Origin: Scolanthus callimorphus
Taxonomy: Eukaryota; Cnidaria; Anthozoa; Actiniaria; Edwardsiidae
NCBI GenBank assembly: GCA_033964015.1
Contig: CM066921.1
Location: forward strand, 25,711,355-25,775,354
Reading direction: 5' to 3'
DNA length: 64,000 nt
Shown here: positions 49,561 to 59,118 of the stretch, piece by piece
Numbering within the stretch: the first letter of the stretch is position 1
Layout of the letters: each line of letters starts with the position of its first letter
The notes under the pieces: generated by a model
What the model was told of the DNA's origin: nothing
Database searches by the model: none
The model's input: the letters and a program-made list of their open reading frames with translations, nothing else
Made by a program: the position numbers and the translations under genes

Positions 49561-50037
49561 ATGTTGAGCTATATATGTCGGCGGAGATATTTCCCACATT
49601 GAGAAATGTAGTACTATAGCTAATCCAGCATAGGAAAAATGCGAGTGAATTTTAACCCTGTTGTAACACTTTCGGGTTAGGTTAGGTCTTGTCATTTACT
49701 GCCTCGTGGAGACCGACACGGCGGCGGTGGAAATGCCCAAGTGGACAACTTGGGTGACTGAGAACTGGACGTGGGTTGTACATTGGTACTCAAGACGCCT
49801 GGGCTGTATTCATTATCCGTGCTATTTTTCTCCAAGTATTCCAAACTAAGCTTGGCTTTAGTTTGGAATACTTGGGGTAGAATAGGAGGACGAGAGTTCA
49901 GTGACGCTTCGTACTTAGTATAGTATGCTGTTCGCGGCTGGTATTGGTGTTGGGCTTTTCTATTTCGGAGTCGTAGGGCCTTTGATGTGCAACTGCGAAC
50001 CAGGCGGGAAATACGGCAATGATAATTACAAGAACAG
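49561..50037 (+). pseudogene. BCCT exon 1 pseudogene, copy D2
   Basis: Same extent and same shared lesions as the D1 copy (the CCGTGC one-base insertion and the inverted insertion), plus its own deletion around 49675-49690 that removes part of the second helix. Ends AACAG before GTTAGT. Confidence 0.85.
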
Positions 50038-50687
50038 GTTAGTTATAATACCCTCGCTTTTATTTAATGTAAAACTGGAAGAACTGGCCTTCACAAAACC
50101 GGTTTGTCGGGAATTGATATGTTACAAGAGCAGGTTAGTTGGTACCCTAGCTTTTATTTAAAATGTAAATGAAGCGGTATTTTTTAATGTATATTTGAAC
50201 ATCAAAACAACAGACAAGAGTATGTGGGTATGTGTCAGCAGGAAAAGGCTTTTGGTATGTGTTTCAGATTTGCTAGACATGAAGATTCTAAGGATCCGAA
50301 AATGAGAGCCAAAAACAGATTTTACTAAAATTGCCAGACAGAAATTGGTGTCCGAAATTCTAGCCACTTTTAACAAAAGATTTCAGCCAGGCATTCCGCA
50401 AATTGCACGTTTTCATGCAGTTCAAAAATCCTAGGACAATACAGAAAAATATATCACGAACAAAAGATCTTGCGAAAGTTCGAACTCTTGAGAAGACTTC
50501 CGAATAGATATTTTAATAAATGCCGCTGGGTGTTCCCAGGTTAGTTATAGTAGCCTCGTTTTTATTTGATGTAAACTTGGAAGAACTGGCCTTCCCAAAA
50601 CCGGTTTTTCGGGAATTTGTCGAAATCTAGAAACCTGCACGCATCGTTGGGGCGCCCCGGTTTTTGCGCACCAAAAATGATAATTAT

Positions 50688-50782
50688 GCCGGTATTGGTG
50701 TTGGACTCTTCTATTTCGGAGTCGCAGAGCCTGTGATGTACTACGAACCAGGCGGGAAATACGGCAATCGATACCAGAACAG
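50688..50782 (+). pseudogene. Partial BCCT exon 1 (3' end only), copy E1
   Basis: Translates as AGIGVGLFYFGVAEPVMYYE and continues to the exon end at AACAG/GTTAGT. The preceding sequence is unrelated to the upstream part of exon 1, and no clear acceptor precedes it. Its sequence is closer to the intact gene than the D copies in the VAEP segment. Confidence 0.75.
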
Positions 50783-50834
50783 GTTAGTTATGGTACCCTC
50801 GCTTTTATTTAAAATGTAAAACTGGAGATCTACT

Positions 50835-50964
50835 CTGGGACCTTAGTGTCTTGTCCTATCTCGACTTATCTCGCAGTTCCTGGCACATGTTTTCCTTACC
50901 TCTCCTTATCTCGCCGTTCAATTGGACCATTTTCCCCTTATCTCGCCTCGAGATAAGGTCCCAG
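50835..50964. mobile_element. CTTATCTCG-repeat MITE, copy 1
   Basis: Inverted ends CTGGGACCTTA and TAAGGTCCCAG enclose about five CTTATCTCG units. CTGGA occurs on both flanks, while the undisturbed sequence elsewhere reads AAACTGGAAGAACTGG, so it is an insertion. A second copy at the homologous place in E2 (56126-56252) shows that it arrived before the E duplication. Confidence 0.75.
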
Positions 50965-51850
50965 TCCCTGGAAGAAATTGCCTTTTCAAAACCGGTTTGT
51001 CCAGTTTGTCGGGGCACTCAACGAAACCTATAGAACAACATCTTCACGAAATGGTATTTTTTTAATGTATTTGAACATAAAAACAAAACAGACAAGGACA
51101 TGTTTTCTTCCATAGTTACTGTGCGGCTACGTCAACCGGGCCATCCCGCAAAAAGTTTGTAATTTAGAGATTCAAACCATTTTAAGGAAATGTATTACCT
51201 GCAGTACATCTGCCGATGAGTAATTAAGTGTTTTGATGTTATTTCTGCTCATAATGTTCACAATTTTCATAAAAAAGCGAATATTTCGACGTCTGAGATC
51301 TCAAGAAACTCAAGATCCTTTGTTCTGTGCTCGCTTTCTGATTGGCTAACTTGCTACAAAATGGCCCGGTTGACGTAGCGGCACAGTAATTAATTTATCT
51401 GTTCGGATTTGCAGGCTGAGAGTCTAAAGGATTCCAAAATTCTAGGGATCAAACACCCGTTTTTCCGAAAATTCCAGCCAGAAAATGGTATCCGAAAATT
51501 CACAGCATTGCAAATTCAGCATATTTTACTTGACTTGAGGAAAAAGAAAAAAAATAGGACCATACTTCCAGACAAAGAGCTGAAGCGTCGTATGGCGACC
51601 GTACGGTTCTTACGCCCACGCAAGAGATTTCTGCCCTGACAGTCGCTATCCTGGTGTTGAATTGCTCAGTAGCTAGATACCTATGGGTGAGAGAACGCCC
51701 GGCCACCAGACCATATAAGGACGCCCCTTGTACCGTTAGTGAACAATCAACTAATTATTATGCATCACCAACGTATTTATAGGCATGAAGAGTGTGATAG
51801 AGATCCATGTGGGACATGTTGTTGGTTTTCTTTTCAACTAGTATTAGCTT

Positions 51851-52104
51851 GCGCACGCTTCGTCGAGAAACCAAGTAAATCAAACGGGTATCCTGTGGCA
51901 TGTTGCCGACGGCAGCCAGCCAGCCAGTTGAAAATCTTTCCCTCACGTTCTATAATCGTACTGCGCATGCGCGACAATCAAAGCGTGATACTGGTGAGCT
52001 CGTGAGTATGGTACATTGAGCTCGTGAATATGGTACATTTTGCAAACTGTGGTACAAAAATTAGAGTTGCTCTCGCTCGCTGCGCTCGCACGAGCAATAA
52101 TCCC
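51851..52104. other. Junction between E1 and D3
   Basis: Unique sequence, no gene recognised. Contains GAGCTCGTGA(A/G)TATGGTACATT repeated twice. Confidence 0.35.
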
Positions 52105-52516
52105 GAATTAGAACTTGTCCCCCCAGCGCAATTTCTTTGGACTTTAGGCTCTTTCTTGGTGTTGCAAGGCACCAGAGGCATAAAGACAATTAGAAGACAA
52201 AAGACCGTAGAACGAAACAATAAAGATAGAATCCAATCCAAAATACAATACATCTTGCAACACCAAGAAAGACCCGGACTTTAAAGGCCCATCACCAACC
52301 GACAGCCTTTGCAGACTCTTAGCCAATCAGAGCACCCGAAAAACAATGGATCAATTTGAAAACAAAAGAAAACGGGGCGCAAAGGCTCCCGGTTAAGTAT
52401 GTTCCTCCAAAAATGTTTAGTCATTTGCTTTCTTTTTAATCATCTGATTTGAACAGCTCGCGTGAGCAGAAACCGAACTCTGGAGAAAGTAACTTAAGAG
52501 TATTTGCCTTCGGCAT

Positions 52517-54210
52517 ACACCTCTTTCATAATGGCCGCCGCTCCATTTGCATGAGGCATTCAAACTTTAAAGCTATTTCAAATGTTGACATGAAAATTAC
52601 TAGAAGTTATAGCGCCTAATGACTATGAAAGCATTTGTGAAGCTTAGCTTAAAACAGTAATTCTTGGACAGGGTCCTGAAGGGGGGGTCCCAATCCCGTT
52701 TCCCGGCCGCTTTTTTCGCAAAATCCCGTTCCCAGTAGGTAAAATCCCGTTCCCGGTAGGACCAGTCGGTAAAATCCCGGCGCACGAAAACTGTGATTTA
52801 AATATTGAGATTATTGCTTTTATCGGTACTATCTCTTGGTCCTGTAGGTTTTATTGTTCATGCACGCCGCAAATGACGAAATTGTTATTATTGCAACCAA
52901 ATTACGAATTGCTATGCTTGTAATGTCGATTTCTTTCCAACATAGTGATTGTCCGCCAGGCCTATCACTATAAAGGCTTTTCGTGATCCCCCTACTTGAA
53001 CATGGGATATATTTTACAGGAAATTCTCTTCTGTTGCGCGTGAAGCGCGCCCTGTTTTAATTAATAAACGAATTTCATCAAGCCTCAGAAAAAAGATAGA
53101 TGAACATTGCATTTTTGTGTATAGCAAATAAAGGCTGTAGTTTATATTCTTCATGCACGACGCAAATGACGAAATCGCCAAAGTTTGTAACGTCGATCTC
53201 ACGTATGGGCTTCTCTCGAACAAAGTAATTGCCTGCCAGGCCTATCACATGAGGGCTTTTCGCGGGAAGTTTGTTTTTCCTCGCTAAGATACAAATGTTC
53301 TTGTAACGGGCATTCCATTTAAACGGCACGAGCATATTGTCTTTGTTTGCGGGAGATCTCAAACGCATATTACATGTTTCTTCCTTATGCGAAATGTTTA
53401 ACGTATTGAAAGAAGAGAACTACAAAAATGCAAATGATATAGAAATCGCAGAAAATTTCTTGTGATCCCCCCTTCCAGGGCTTTTTTCGAGAGTTCCCCC
53501 CTTTCGCCCACCCCAAAATGAAATGATCCTCTGACCTTATGAATATAACTCGTCCTCAATTTTGATACGAAAGATATATCATACGATTCTATACAAAAAG
53601 TGGTTCCGCCGTTTTGAAAATGCCTATGCCAAGTTATCAAAAGTCAAACCGTTGACCGAAACCTCGCAGATTCCGAGGGACCAAAAAAAGCAAAACGAGG
53701 GCCTAAATTTAGAAGGGGCGAGAAGTGAAATTCTATTTTCAGGTAGCCTGCTGTTAGGATAACAGTCTTAAAATGCGAAAAACGGTATAAATTGACGACT
53801 TTTTATTAGGATACACAGGATATACAAGGAGAGATTTGAAAAATCTCGTTCCCGTTGTTGAAGCATCTTGATTCCCATCGGTAGACAAATCCCGTTCCCG
53901 GTAACCCAAATCCCGTTTTCCTGGCCTAAAAAAAGGCGAATCCCGGCTCCCGTTTTACCCCTTCAGGACCCTGTTTGGACGAGATGTAAGCATCTGAAGT
54001 TCTCAAAATACACCAAAACGAGGCTAGAAAATCCCATACAAAACTCTGTATTTTAGTGGTCCTATAATTTCGTCAATATATATTGAACCAATTTATACGG
54101 AATGTTCGAAACTGTGTATTCTGATGTATGATTTTTGAAACAACAACTTTTTGACTACATAAATATTTCTTTCGCCTTTTACTAGGAAAACTGAATTATA
54201 AAAGAAGTGT
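52517..54210. mobile_element. R-family element, copy 3, interrupted by another transposon
   Basis: Ends ACACCTCTTTCATAAT and ATTATAAAAGAAGTGT form inverted repeats. It interrupts the D3 sequence TTCGGCAT/ATTACC, which is continuous in D1 and D2 as TTCGGCATTACC, giving an AT duplication. The interior matches repeat R (485-1140) and is itself split by the element at 52669-53973. Confidence 0.8.
52669..53973. mobile_element. 1.3-kb CAGGGTCCTGAAGG transposon
   Basis: Perfect 16-bp inverted ends CAGGGTCCTGAAGGGG and complement, flanked by CTTGGA and TTTGGA. Repeat R elsewhere has the uninterrupted sequence ATCTTGGACGAG. Subterminal AAATCCCGTTCCCGGTA units occur at both ends in direct orientation. 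The interior contains a doubled CATGCACG(C/A)CGCAAATGACGAAAT segment and the GCGCGTGAAGCGCGCC repeat of 30 and 44 kb. The CAGGG start resembles hAT ends, but the target duplication seems shorter than 8 bp. No transposase recognised. Confidence 0.82.
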
Positions 54211-54866
54211 ATTACCTATAAGGAGAATAGGACGAGCCGCGCGGGTTCCCTGTGGATTCCTCAAAATAGCCGGGCTCCTAAACCCGATCTAACACGGAGG
54301 ATGCATAAAAAAATCGAGTCGCTAAACTTTCTGGAAGTTCTCGCTCAATCAGAAGGGTCTACCGTCATTTCAAATATAACCTAAATACTTCCAAATTTGA
54401 TTTTGGCCGTGAGCGTTTCAAATAACAAGAATACCCCGGATCAAAACCGTCGTTTTTTAAAACGCTCACGGCGTAAACCAAATTTGGAGGTATTTACCTT
54501 ATTTGGAAGTGGCGGTAAATCTCAACGGAAATTTAATCGAATTATTTTTTTTTTACAATAACAATAGCCCAGTAATGCGTAAAATAAAGAACATTTCTTG
54601 CGGCTAGTGTAGTATTTTTTTCACTAGTATTGGCCGAAAAATGATTTGGATGATTGGACTTGACAGATATAGGGTTAAAGCATTTTATTCTTTATTGGCC
54701 GAGAAATGAGAGATTTAGATGAGTGGTCAGACACTTTCGTTCATGCATAAATTCATGATGCTTGTATTGATTTTGCCTTCCTTCGCGCTTAAACGTTATT
54801 GCGCTTTCGACCATCAACGAGTTAGGAACAAATCTGAGTTTACCAGATCGAACAAACTAGCGCGAG

Positions 54867-55339
54867 ATGGTTGAGCTACATATGGGAGATATCTCCCACA
54901 TTGAGAGATGTCGTACTATTAAATTCAGCATAGGAAAAATGCGAGTGAATTTTAACCCTGTTGTAACACTGTGTTCGGCTGTAATCATTTGGGGTTTAGT
55001 AATTTTTTGCCTCGTGGAGACCGAAACGGCGGCGGTTGAAATGCCAAAGTGGACGAGTTGGGTGACTGAGAAATGGACGTGGTTGTACATTGGTACTCAA
55101 GACGCCTGGGCTGTATTCATTATCCGTGCTATTTTTCTCTAAGTATTCCAAACTAAGCTTGGCTTTAGTTTGGAATACTTGGGGTAGAATAGGAGGACGA
55201 GAGTTCAGTGACGCTTCGTACTTAGTATGCTGTTCGCGGCTGGTATTGGTGTTGGGCTTTTCTATTTCGGAGTCGTAGGGCCTTTGATGTGCAACTGCGA
55301 ACCAGGCGGGAAATACGGCAATGATAATTACAAGAACAG
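54867..55339 (+). pseudogene. BCCT exon 1 pseudogene, copy D3 (best preserved)
   Basis: Open from its ATG for 91 residues, similar to the intact gene (VELHMGDISHIERCRTIKFS; TEKWTWLYIGTQDAWAVF), then closed by the one-base insertion shared with D1 and D2. After an inverted insertion of the AAGTATTCCAAACTAA block, homology resumes with FAAGIGVGLFYFGV and ends before GTTAGT. A short truncated protein is conceivable, but no downstream exon is present. Confidence 0.85.
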
Positions 55340-55980
55340 GTTAGTTATAATACCCTCGCTTTTATTTAATGTAAAACTGGAAGAACTGGCCTTCACAAAA
55401 CCGGTTTGTCGGGAATTGATATGTTACAAGAGCAGGTTAGTTGGTACCCTAGCTTTTATTTAAAATGTAAATGAAGTGGTATTTTTTAATGTATATTTGA
55501 ACATCAAAACAACAGACAAGAGTATGTGGGTATGTGTCAGCGGGAAAAGGCTTTTGGTATGTGTTTCAGATTTGCTAGACATGAAGATTCTAAGGATCCG
55601 AAAATGAGAGCCAAAAACAGATTTTACTAAAATTGCCAGACAGAAATTGGTGTCCGAAAATTCTAGCGACTTTTTAACAAAAGATTTCAGGAAAGCATTC
55701 GCTGCAAATTGCACGTTTTCATGCAGTTCAAAAATCCTAGGACATACAGAAAAAAATGTCACGAACAAAAGTTGTGAAAGTTCGAACTTCCGAATAGATG
55801 TTTTATTTAATAAATGCGCTGGGTGTTCCCAGGTTAGTTATAGTACCCTCGTTTTTATTTGATGTAAACTTGGAATAACTGGCCTTCCCAAAACCGGTTT
55901 GTCGGTAATTTGTCGAAATCTAGAAACCTGCACGCATCGTTGGGGCGCCCCGGTTTTTGCGCACCAAAAATGATAATAAT

Positions 55981-56073
55981 GCCGGCATTGGTGTTGGTCT
56001 TCTATTTCGGAGTCGCAGAGCCTGTGATGCACTACGAACCTGGCGGGAAATACGGCAATCGATACCAGAACAG
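55981..56073 (+). pseudogene. Partial BCCT exon 1 (3' end only), copy E2
   Basis: Counterpart of the fragment at 50688-50782: GIGVG- and FGVAEPVMHYEPGGKYGNRY-encoding sequence with a small deletion inside the glycine-rich part, ending AACAG before GTTAGTTATG. Confidence 0.75.
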
Positions 56074-56125
56074 GTTAGTTATGGTACCCTCGCTTTTATT
56101 TAAAATGTAAAACTGGAGATCTACT

Positions 56126-56252
56126 CTGGGACCTTATCTTGTCCTATCTCGACTTATCTCGCAGCTCGTGGCACATGTTTTCCTTATCTCGCTTTATCTC
56201 GCCGTTCAATTGGACCATTTTCCCCTTATCTCGCCTCGAGGTAAGGTCCCAG
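56126..56252. mobile_element. CTTATCTCG-repeat MITE, copy 2
   Basis: E2 counterpart of 50835-50964 with the same ends and position. Confidence 0.75.
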
Positions 56253-56312
56253 TCCCTGGAAGAAGCTGCTTTTTCAAAACCGGTTTGTCGGGGCACTCAA
56301 CGAAAACCTATA

Positions 56313-56777
56313 CAGTAAAACCCCGCATAAAAGAACAAGTGGTTTAAGAACACTCAGGCTGAAATTTGGTCAAAAAGGTACCTTATACATAAGAACACAT
56401 GCAGCCTGAAAAATGAAAATTGTTCTTGTATAAAACAATTGCTGCCAGTTAGATTCCAGTACAGTAACAGTAGAGTACCGAGGAGAACAATATAATGTGC
56501 TAGACCATGCACACACAGTTCTACAGCAGGAATTCCAGGGTACATTTAGCAATCGTTTATAGACTTGTCTAATTGTTGTTACTAAATGGCTGTCACGGCC
56601 TTTCTACCAATCATAATTATTTGACTGTTGGTAGTGTATGCAGTATTTGATGTTAAGAAACAACTTTAAGAACACCTTATTAAGAACAATTTCAGGCTGA
56701 TTTTGCAGAAGACACCCAAAATCACAAAATCAGCCTGATTCCCCAAAACACCTGTTCTTTTATGCTGGTTTTTACTG
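56313..56777. mobile_element. 465-bp TA-target MITE (CAGTAAAAACC family), copy 2
   Basis: Inverted ends CAGTAAAACCCCGCATAAAA and complement of CAGTAAAAACCAGCATAAAA, with TA on both sides. E1 has the empty site (CCTATAGAACAACATC near 51027), so insertion followed the E duplication. Opposite in orientation to the copy at 9247-9690. Confidence 0.88.
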
Positions 56778-57339
56778 TAGTACAACATCTTCACAAAATG
56801 GTATTTGTTTTAAATGTATTTGAACATAAAAACAAAACAGAAAAGGACATGTTTAGTCTTCCATAGTTAATTAATTTATCTGTTCGGATTTGCAGGCTGA
56901 GAGTCTAATAGAGGATCCGAAATTCTAGGGATCAAACACCGGTTTTTCCGAAAATTCCAGCCAGAAATTGTTATCCGAAAATTCACACCATTGCAAATTC
57001 AGCATATTTTACTTGACTTGAGAAAAAAGAAAAAAAAAATAGGACCATACTTCCAGACAAAGAGCTGAAGCGTCGTATGGCGACCGTACGGTTCTTACGC
57101 CCACGCCAGAGATTTCGGCCCTGACAGTCGCTATCCTGGTGTTGAATTGCTCAGTAGCTAGATACCTATGGGTGAGAGTACGCCCGGCCACCAGACCATA
57201 TAAGGACGCCCCTTGTACCGTTAGTGAACAATCAACTAATTATTATGCATCACCAACGTATTTATAGGCCTGAAGAGTGTGATAGAGATCCATGTGGGAC
57301 ATGTTGTTGGTTTTCTTTTCAACTAGTATTAGTTTATCT

Positions 57340-58210
57340 CACGATAAAAATGCAGATATGTTTGTCACAGTTGCCGTTTAGCATGTTGTTACTCATATTC
57401 CAATAGTAGGCATTAAAATGACACGGAAATGAGGTTCTTCTCAAGTCGCCCGTTTGCGCATGCGCGCAGACGTCATCTTGTCTGATTTTATTTTCCGTGA
57501 ACAGACGACCATTAATCCCCTGAAAGATCATCTAAGGATGCCCAGAGTGTCAGGCAATTTATCGGAATAAACTTTAACTTTATAACCTGGCTCAAAAAGC
57601 TCTTGTCTGGCTCGAATAATTTGTAAAAATGTCGGTAGCCGGTAAACAGTTTCTTGTCGTTAATTGGTATTTCTTACCCAAGTTTGTCGTAGTCGCGCGG
57701 TAACTTTTATGCCCATTTTAGTTAACCCCACATCCAGACTACAGTACCGCGCAAAACGATGCCAAATGATGAATCGAAGGCGTTCGTTTCCGGCGGCAAA
57801 TGGCCCTTTGAAGTTTTCTTAATTCCATTAGAGAACTGAGAAATGGACGTTTGTCAAATAAAGCCTAATGAAGCTTTCAGGCGCTTATATACATGTGGAT
57901 TAAAAAGAACATTTCAGCCAAATAGATTATCCAAATTGTTTTTATTGTTTTTATTTATTCTAATTAATCTCCCTTTTCCTTCATAGCGTGGGCTGATAAC
58001 AGAAATCCTACAAGAAGAAGGCGTGCCTTTGCATCAGTCCTTTTGAAGTACCGATGTTCAGGCACGTCCATTTCTTGTCTGGAACAACGTGTTTGTGGCT
58101 GCACCATATGGCTTAGCATGATGGAAATCGGGCGGCCGGACGATCATTAATTAAAAATTAGTTCATTAGCCAATCAGGACTAAGAAGGCTATTAGACCGC
58201 GTGGGTAACA
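57340..58210. other. No gene recognised
   Basis: Sequence beyond the duplications. No exon, repeat or structural signal that I could support. Confidence 0.3.
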
Positions 58211-58290
58211 ATAGACCGGTTTTCACATGACTGTCGTGAAAACAATTGCAATTACATAACAAGTCTTGACAGTCATGTGAAATTCGCTCT
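58211..58290. mobile_element. 80-bp MITE of the GAAATTCGCTCT family
   Basis: Inverted arms TTTCACATGACTGTC and GACAGTCATGTGAAATTCGCTC, related to the core of repeat S at 1300-1426. Confidence 0.65.
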
Positions 58291-58362
58291 ATAGTTAGAA
58301 AAATGTTTACACACACGTTTGAATGGCAGTTCATGACCGTAGTTTAATGATTTCCAATTTTC

Positions 58363-58603
58363 TGAGATCCCGTTCACACGATTCCGGTACTAAACCGGAC
58401 CGGTATAATTCTGGTACGACCGCCTGTTCATACGGTACCGGTACAATTCTGGCACGTTGTGCAACAGTGTTCACACGGGACCGTGCACGCCTAACCGTGC
58501 CAAAATCGGTCCGATACGACAGGTCTCGTGTGAACGCGCGACGGTACTGTACTATAATTGTACCGGTCCGTTTTTGTACTGGTCTCGTGTGAACGGAGTC
58601 TCA
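58363..58603. mobile_element. Fold-back element with CCGTTCACACG ends
   Basis: Ends TGAGATCCCGTTCACACGA and TCGTGTGAACGGAGTCTCA. The interior repeats GTACCGGT and TTCACACG in both orientations. Non-coding despite open frames. Confidence 0.75.
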
Positions 58604-58835
58604 ATTGCATTGCGCATGAAGTTCTGCGCTCGTTCGCGCGCGCTTTTCGTTCGAAAATCGCGTCATTGCGCATGCGCGTACAGGCAAAGTAATGTTTTTG
58701 GTATATGCTTCATGGCTGAATGCCATTTGGTCGTCTTCTTATAGATACGAGGCATAATCAAACAACATCTAGAACCACTCAAATAAGACGACTATTGTGA
58801 CATTCGGCTATGAAGCATATCCCTTGTTTTGACTA

Positions 58836-59118
58836 CAATCCCGGACAAAATTGTTGTCGCGTATGTATAACGTTTTCAATAAACAGGGGTTCTATGTACC
58901 ACTCGGGTCCCCCATCTTCCCTGCCCCTCCCCCCAGTACAATGTTGTTTGCCACCGGCTCTCATCCTCGCAATTTGAGCACTACTACCTCCAACATTGAA
59001 ACGGGGGAAAGGGGAGTTCCAGTGATATTGTCTTAGGAAGAAACAAAATTTACTAGTGATAGGTAACCCAAAATCGGCTATTTTTGATGGACGCGACAAC
59101 TAATTTTGTCCGGGATTG
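58836..59118. mobile_element. 283-bp TA-target MITE 'A', copy 1
   Basis: Inverted ends CAATCCCGGACAAAATT and complement, with TA on each side. Nearly identical to 61899-62180. A Tc1/mariner-type target; no transposase. Confidence 0.85.

Larger units (their letters stand above)
44828..50160 (+). repeat. Segmental duplication unit D2
   Basis: Same order as D1 (segments a, b, c, d), sharing long stretches of high identity. It is longer because it holds two insertions absent from D1: the MITE at 45274-45585 and the TTAA element at 46429-47375. It ends in a BCCT exon 1 pseudogene and its donor-side intron sequence. Confidence 0.8.
50160..51850 (+). repeat. Segmental duplication unit E1
   Basis: BCCT intron-like DNA that recurs at 55.46-57.33 kb. 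It includes repeated donor-side sequence (GGTTAGTTAT...ACCGGTTTGTCGGGAA), a partial exon at 50688-50782 and the fold-back at 50835-50964. No intact gene. Confidence 0.8.
52105..55470 (+). repeat. Segmental duplication unit D3
   Basis: Third D unit, lacking segments a and c. Segment b (52105-52516 and 54211-54520) is split by a nested transposon, and segment d carries the best-preserved BCCT exon 1 copy. D3 plus E2 repeats the order D2 plus E1, indicating a tandem duplication of the pair. Confidence 0.78.
55460..57335 (+). repeat. Segmental duplication unit E2
   Basis: High-identity copy of E1, with the same partial exon and fold-back and one extra insertion, the TA-target MITE at 56313-56777. 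Identity stops abruptly near CTAGTATTAG at about 57335. Confidence 0.8.

Noticed and set aside
54165..54190. Match to the U5 snRNA loop (TTTCTTTCGCCTTTTACTA)
   Set aside because: The same repeat at about 860-890 and 3420-3450 reads TTTCTTTCGTCTTTAAATT. The resemblance is a chance variant inside repeat R with no U5 stem or Sm site around it.
54867..55142. Second functional BCCT gene
   Set aside because: The start is intact, but the frame closes after 91 residues through an insertion shared with two obvious pseudogenes, and no exon 2 follows.
58363..58744. Arg-rich reading frames on both strands
   Set aside because: They arise from the CCGTTCACACG/GTACCGGT fold-back repeats and have no coding character.
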